A stretch of DNA of 7,242 nt from the NCBI GenBank assembly GCA_050694015.1, contig JBOGWY010000344.1:1-7242 (forward strand). Reading direction: 5' to 3'. Both the position numbers and the translations under genes were made by a program. The notes beneath the pieces are model-generated. The model was not told where the DNA came from, ran no database searches, and saw nothing but the letters and a program-made list of their open reading frames with translations. Numbering within the stretch: the stretch's first letter is position 1; each line of letters starts with the position of its first letter. The stretch is from JBOGWY01 sp050694015. Lineage in GTDB: Bacteria; Actinomycetota; CADDZG01; WHSQ01. Below, piece after piece: positions 5,273-7,242 of this stretch.

Positions 5273-6222
5273 CACCACAGGACCTTCTCGACCTGACTCT
5301 CCGCGGTGTCGATGTCCTGCGTCCACGCCTCGGTCGACAGGTACTTCCACCCACCATCGGGCAGTAGGCAGACGACGTCGCCGCCACCGTCCTCGGCCAA
5401 TCGTTCCGCCACACGTTGCGCGACCCAGATGATCGCTCCCGCGGAGATCCCGGCGAAGATGCCCTCGCGCTGCAGTAGCTCGCGCGTCCACATGACCGAT
5501 TCGCGGGCGCGTACCTTCACCTTGCCGTCGAGGATGTCGGGATCGAAGATCGGCGGGATGTAACCCTCTTCGAGCGAACGGAGGCCGTAGACGAGCTCAC
5601 CAAGTTCCGGCTCTGCGGCGACGACCTTGATGCTTGGATCCGCTTCCTTCAGACGCTTGCCGACGCCGGTCAGCGTTCCGCCGGTGCCCAGGCCCGCGAC
5701 GAAAGCACGCAGGTTCCCGTCGCCGGTCGCGAAGTCCTCGAGGATCTCGCGGCCGGTCCCGTCGTAGTGGGCCTTCACGTTCGCTTGGTTGCCGTACTGG
5801 AACGGCATGTAGTAGCGCTCGTCCTTGGCGAGCTCCTGGGCCATCGCGACCGATCCGTTCGTCCCCTTGGCCCCCTCGGAGAACTCGATCTCGGCCCCGA
5901 ACGCCTTGAGCAACTGCACGCGCTCGGTGCTCGCGTTGTCCGGCATCACCGCGGTGAAGCGATAGCCGCGCACCTTCGCAACCATCGCGAGCGCGATGCC
6001 CGTGTTGCCGGAGGTCGGTTCCAGGATGATCTTCTCTTTGGTGAGTTCCCCCCGCTCTTCGCCGTCGGTGACCAGTGCCAGCGCGATCCGATCCTTGACC
6101 GAGCCGGTCGGATTCTCGCCCTCCAGCTTCACCCACAGTCGGACGTCGGCGACCGGAGACAGTTTGGGAACCTGTACGAGGGGGGTGTTACCTATCGCCT
6201 CGAGGATCGAGTCGTACTTCAC
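5269..6222 (-). CDS. cysM: CysO-dependent cysteine synthase (O-phosphoserine sulfhydrylase)
   Basis: This 317-residue PLP enzyme is of fold type II, the cysteine synthase family. Visible signatures are the PLP lysine in 'NPTGSVKDRIA' (37-47, Lys43), 'EPTSGNTGI' (68-76, substrate loop), 'GLGTGGTLTG' (177-186, PLP phosphate cradle) and 'GIFAGISAGA' (254-263). Two details favour the actinobacterial CysM that uses O-phospho-L-serine and thiocarboxylated CysO rather than O-acetylserine and sulfide. Arg215 in 'YGLRSLEEGYIP' aligns by eye with the phosphoserine-recognising Arg220 of M. tuberculosis CysM. The C-terminal tail 'GWKYLSTEAWTQDIDTAES' and a final aromatic end resemble that enzyme's lid. 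cysO and mec lie directly upstream. The GTG start forms a GTGA overlap with the cysO stop and there is no good SD, so coupling is likely. Confidence 0.94.
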   Translation of the reverse strand: MKYDSILEAIGNTPLVQVPKLSPVADVRLWVKLEGENPTGSVKDRIALALVTDGEERGELTKEKIILEPTSGNTGIALAMVAKVRGYRFTAVMPDNASTERVQLLKAFGAEIEFSEGAKGTNGSVAMAQELAKDERYYMPFQYGNQANVKAHYDGTGREILEDFATGDGNLRAFVAGLGTGGTLTGVGKRLKEADPSIKVVAAEPELGELVYGLRSLEEGYIPPIFDPDILDGKVKVRARESVMWTRELLQREGIFAGISAGAIIWVAQRVAERLAEDGGGDVVCLLPDGGWKYLSTEAWTQDIDTAESQVEKVLWW

Positions 6223-6509
6223 GTAGTGAGAAACGCACCGCCCGCGACGGACGGGAGCAGCGATACCGTGTCGCCGTCCGTCACCTTCGTATCGAGCTTG
6301 TCGAGGTAGCGGGCGTCCTCGTCGTTCACATACACGTTGACGAAGCGGTGCAGCTCGCCTTCAGACGCCATGAGCTGCTCCTTCATCCCGGGGAAGCGAG
6401 TGTCGAGCTGGTCGATCAGATCGGCGATCGTCCCCGGCTCGAGCGCCACCGCCGCCTCGTTGTTCGTGAACTTCCGAAAAACGGTCGGGATCCTTACTTC
6501 AACGGGCAT
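6219..6509 (-). CDS. cysO: CysO sulfur-carrier protein with a five-residue extension after Gly-Gly
   Basis: This 96-residue ubiquitin-fold sulfur carrier is of the MoaD/ThiS type. In the known pathway its C-terminal glycine is adenylated by an E1-like enzyme (MoeZ type, not in the window) and converted to a thiocarboxylate, and CysM attaches it to the aminoacrylate formed from O-phosphoserine. 'GELHRFVNVYVNDEDARYL' (51-69) and 'DGDTVSLLPSVAGG' (78-91) are close to M. tuberculosis CysO, which ends at Gly-Gly. Here five more residues, AFLTT (92-96), follow the Gly90-Gly91 pair before the TGA. The native protein therefore cannot be activated until the tail is removed, presumably by the JAMM protease encoded just upstream. 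The ATG has an excellent SD (AGGAGG, five-base spacing), and the stop overlaps the cysM start. Confidence 0.93.
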   Translation of the reverse strand: MPVEVRIPTVFRKFTNNEAAVALEPGTIADLIDQLDTRFPGMKEQLMASEGELHRFVNVYVNDEDARYLDKLDTKVTDGDTVSLLPSVAGGAFLTT

Positions 6510-6514
6510 CGGCG

Positions 6515-6520
6515 CCTCCT
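6515..6520 (-). promoter_or_regulatory. Consensus SD of cysO
   Basis: A perfect AGGAGG on the minus strand lies five bases before the cysO ATG, within the 33-base gap after mec. It is the strongest SD in the operon, suggesting the carrier protein is translated independently and at a higher level than its coupled neighbours. Confidence 0.6.
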
Positions 6521-6542
6521 AATGGTCGGCCCTCATCGTAGG

Positions 6543-6962
6543 TCAACCGATGACGGTGACCGGAACTTCCACTATCTCGCCGCCCTCGTCGAACAGGTTC
6601 TCCTTGACGATCCGGAACGCCCGGATCGAGGGCGGGTTCTCGGCCAGGGACACGATGACATAAGGAACGTCTTCACTGGCCAGACGCACATCGGTCGGTG
6701 ACGGGAACGCTTCCGTGTGAGTGTGCGAGTGATACACGCCGCCCAACTCCCACCCCTCCTCTTCGAGCTTCTGGTACACCGCGAACTGCTGTTTCGGGTC
6801 TAGCGAATAGCGGACCGGGCTCGCCGACGCGTTCCCCATCCTGAAGACCTTCACGATCTCGCCGTCGCGCGCGCCGAAGAGGCCACACCCCTCGTTCGGT
6901 CTCTCGGATTCGAGGTGCGAGATCATCTCGTCTACGAGCGCTGAAGGTATGCGAATGTCCAT
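6543..6962 (-). CDS. mec: JAMM/MPN+ metalloprotease Mec, CysO-cysteine peptidase
   Basis: The 139-residue protein is a minimal JAMM (MPN+) zinc isopeptidase. The catalytic set is complete: Glu24 in 'NEGCGLFG', then HxH(x7)SxxD in 'YHSHTHTEAFPSPTD' (His78, His80, Ser88, Asp91). Its M. tuberculosis counterpart Mec+ (Rv1334) hydrolyses the CysO-cysteine adduct, releasing cysteine and regenerating the CysO Gly-Gly end. Because this CysO carries residues beyond Gly-Gly, the same enzyme may also perform the initial trimming, as JAMM partners do for some other sulfur carriers; this is inference. The ATG lies one base after the selD stop and has no SD, so reinitiation after selD is likely. Length is typical and no signal peptide is present. 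Confidence 0.93.
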   Translation of the reverse strand: MDIRIPSALVDEMISHLESERPNEGCGLFGARDGEIVKVFRMGNASASPVRYSLDPKQQFAVYQKLEEEGWELGGVYHSHTHTEAFPSPTDVRLASEDVPYVIVSLAENPPSIRAFRIVKENLFDEGGEIVEVPVTVIG

Positions 6963-6963
6963 G

Positions 6964-7242
6964 TCAGGAGATGGTTATGTGCCCATCGCCGCCGGTGACA
7001 CGACCGATGACGTGACCCCTGACATCGCGTGCCTCCAACGCGGACACCAGCGCCGCCGTCTTCGAACTCTCCACCGCGATCAGCAGTCCCCCGGATGTCT
7101 GCGCATCGAAGAGCACGAGCTTGCTCGCGCGATCCAGACCGCCGGCATCGACAAGGTCGCGCGCGGCGTCGTAGTTTCGTTTGCTCCCACCCGGGAGCAC
7201 GCCCTGCTCGGCCAGTTCGAACGCCTCCTCCAGTACCGGGAT
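6964..7242 (-). CDS. selD: Selenophosphate synthetase SelD, C-terminal part (5' end beyond the window)
   Basis: The 93 visible codons are open to the right edge and end at TGA. 'LPGGSKRNYDAARDLVD' and 'LFDAQTSGGLLIAVES' are the C-terminal signatures of selenide, water dikinase, which makes selenophosphate from selenide and ATP for selenocysteine or 2-selenouridine synthesis. The ending '(IGRV)TGGDGHITIS' is also family-like. The N-terminal catalytic Cys/Sec-Lys region lies outside the window, so it cannot be seen whether that residue is Cys or selenocysteine. The gene ends one base before mec and is probably cotranscribed with the cysteine genes. Confidence 0.88.
   Translation of the reverse strand: MPVLEEAFELAEQGVLPGGSKRNYDAARDLVDAGGLDRASKLVLFDAQTSGGLLIAVESSKTAALVSALEARDVRGHVIGRVTGGDGHITIS

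Larger units (their letters stand above)
2375..7242 (-). other. Eight-gene minus-strand operon selD-mec-cysO-cysM-murI-MBL-rph-rdgB
   Basis: Junctions in transcription order are: selD/mec 1 base apart; mec/cysO 33; cysO/cysM GTGA overlap of 4; cysM/murI GTGA overlap of 4; murI/MBL ATGA overlap of 4; MBL/rph 19; rph/rdgB abutting (TAA then GTG). No promoter- or terminator-sized gap exists, so one transcript and extensive translational coupling are inferred. The promoter lies beyond the right edge. From mec onward the order matches M. tuberculosis Rv1334-Rv1341 with the rhomboid gene Rv1337 missing. Confidence 0.75.

Noticed and set aside
4572..5414. 280-aa minus-strand frame overlapping murI and cysM
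   Set aside because: It is a shadow frame with Arg/Gly/Asp-rich composition and no motif; murI and cysM explain the sequence.
5273..5491. Longer N-terminus of murI
   Set aside because: It lies inside cysM in another frame, is Arg-rich, and MurI homology begins just after the GTG cluster.
1..7242. CRISPR arrays, tRNA or rRNA genes, insertion sequences, phage or defence systems
   Set aside because: No spaced direct repeats, cloverleaf-like segments, transposase motifs or defence domains were seen; the content is mostly core metabolism.

Overview
This window is GC-rich, densely packed bacterial chromosome. Many starts are GTG, genes overlap by four bases, and several genes lack a Shine-Dalgarno (SD) sequence. 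The mec-cysO-cysM-murI-(MBL phosphodiesterase-like)-rph-rdgB order closely matches Rv1334-Rv1341 of Mycobacterium tuberculosis, without the rhomboid gene Rv1337. The 'HLPPVGW(A/T)DVATKRDLD' motif of the first gene is, from memory, common in uncultured and Acidimicrobiia-type actinobacteria. Together these point to a non-mycobacterial member of the Actinomycetota, probably a deep-branching or environmental lineage. No mobile element, CRISPR array, tRNA or rRNA was seen.

Left part (1-1566). It opens with the 3' part of a small tail-anchored coiled-coil protein on the + strand. A short intergenic gap follows, holding a perfect 8-bp inverted repeat just before a strong SD. Next is a 48-residue zinc-ribbon protein starting at GTG. 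Convergent to it, on the - strand, lies a membrane-anchored sulfite-oxidase-type molybdenum oxidoreductase. It combines four N-terminal membrane helices, an internal twin-arginine motif and an exported molybdopterin domain in one chain.

Middle (1547-2391). Only 20 bases separate the oxidoreductase from the divergent hisN-like histidinol phosphatase gene. Those bases contain a near-symmetric element that reads as an actinobacterial -10 box in both directions. Both genes lack an SD and are probably leaderless. hisN runs tail-to-tail into rdgB with a 17-base overlap.

Right part (2375-7242). This is one continuous minus-strand operon of eight genes, transcribed right to left: selD (partial), mec, cysO, cysM, murI, an Rv1339-like metallo-beta-lactamase phosphodiesterase, rph and rdgB. 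The first four concern selenium or sulfur activation and the CysO-dependent cysteine route. In that route CysM joins O-phosphoserine to thiocarboxylated CysO, and the JAMM protease Mec releases cysteine. The rest cover D-glutamate supply for peptidoglycan, probable cyclic-nucleotide or RNA hydrolysis, tRNA 3' maturation and cleansing of abnormal purine nucleotides.

The points most worth a second look are: a CysO that does not end in Gly-Gly but carries five extra residues; the internal Tat motif and four-helix fusion in the molybdenum enzyme; the bidirectional -10 element; and the small zinc-ribbon gene.
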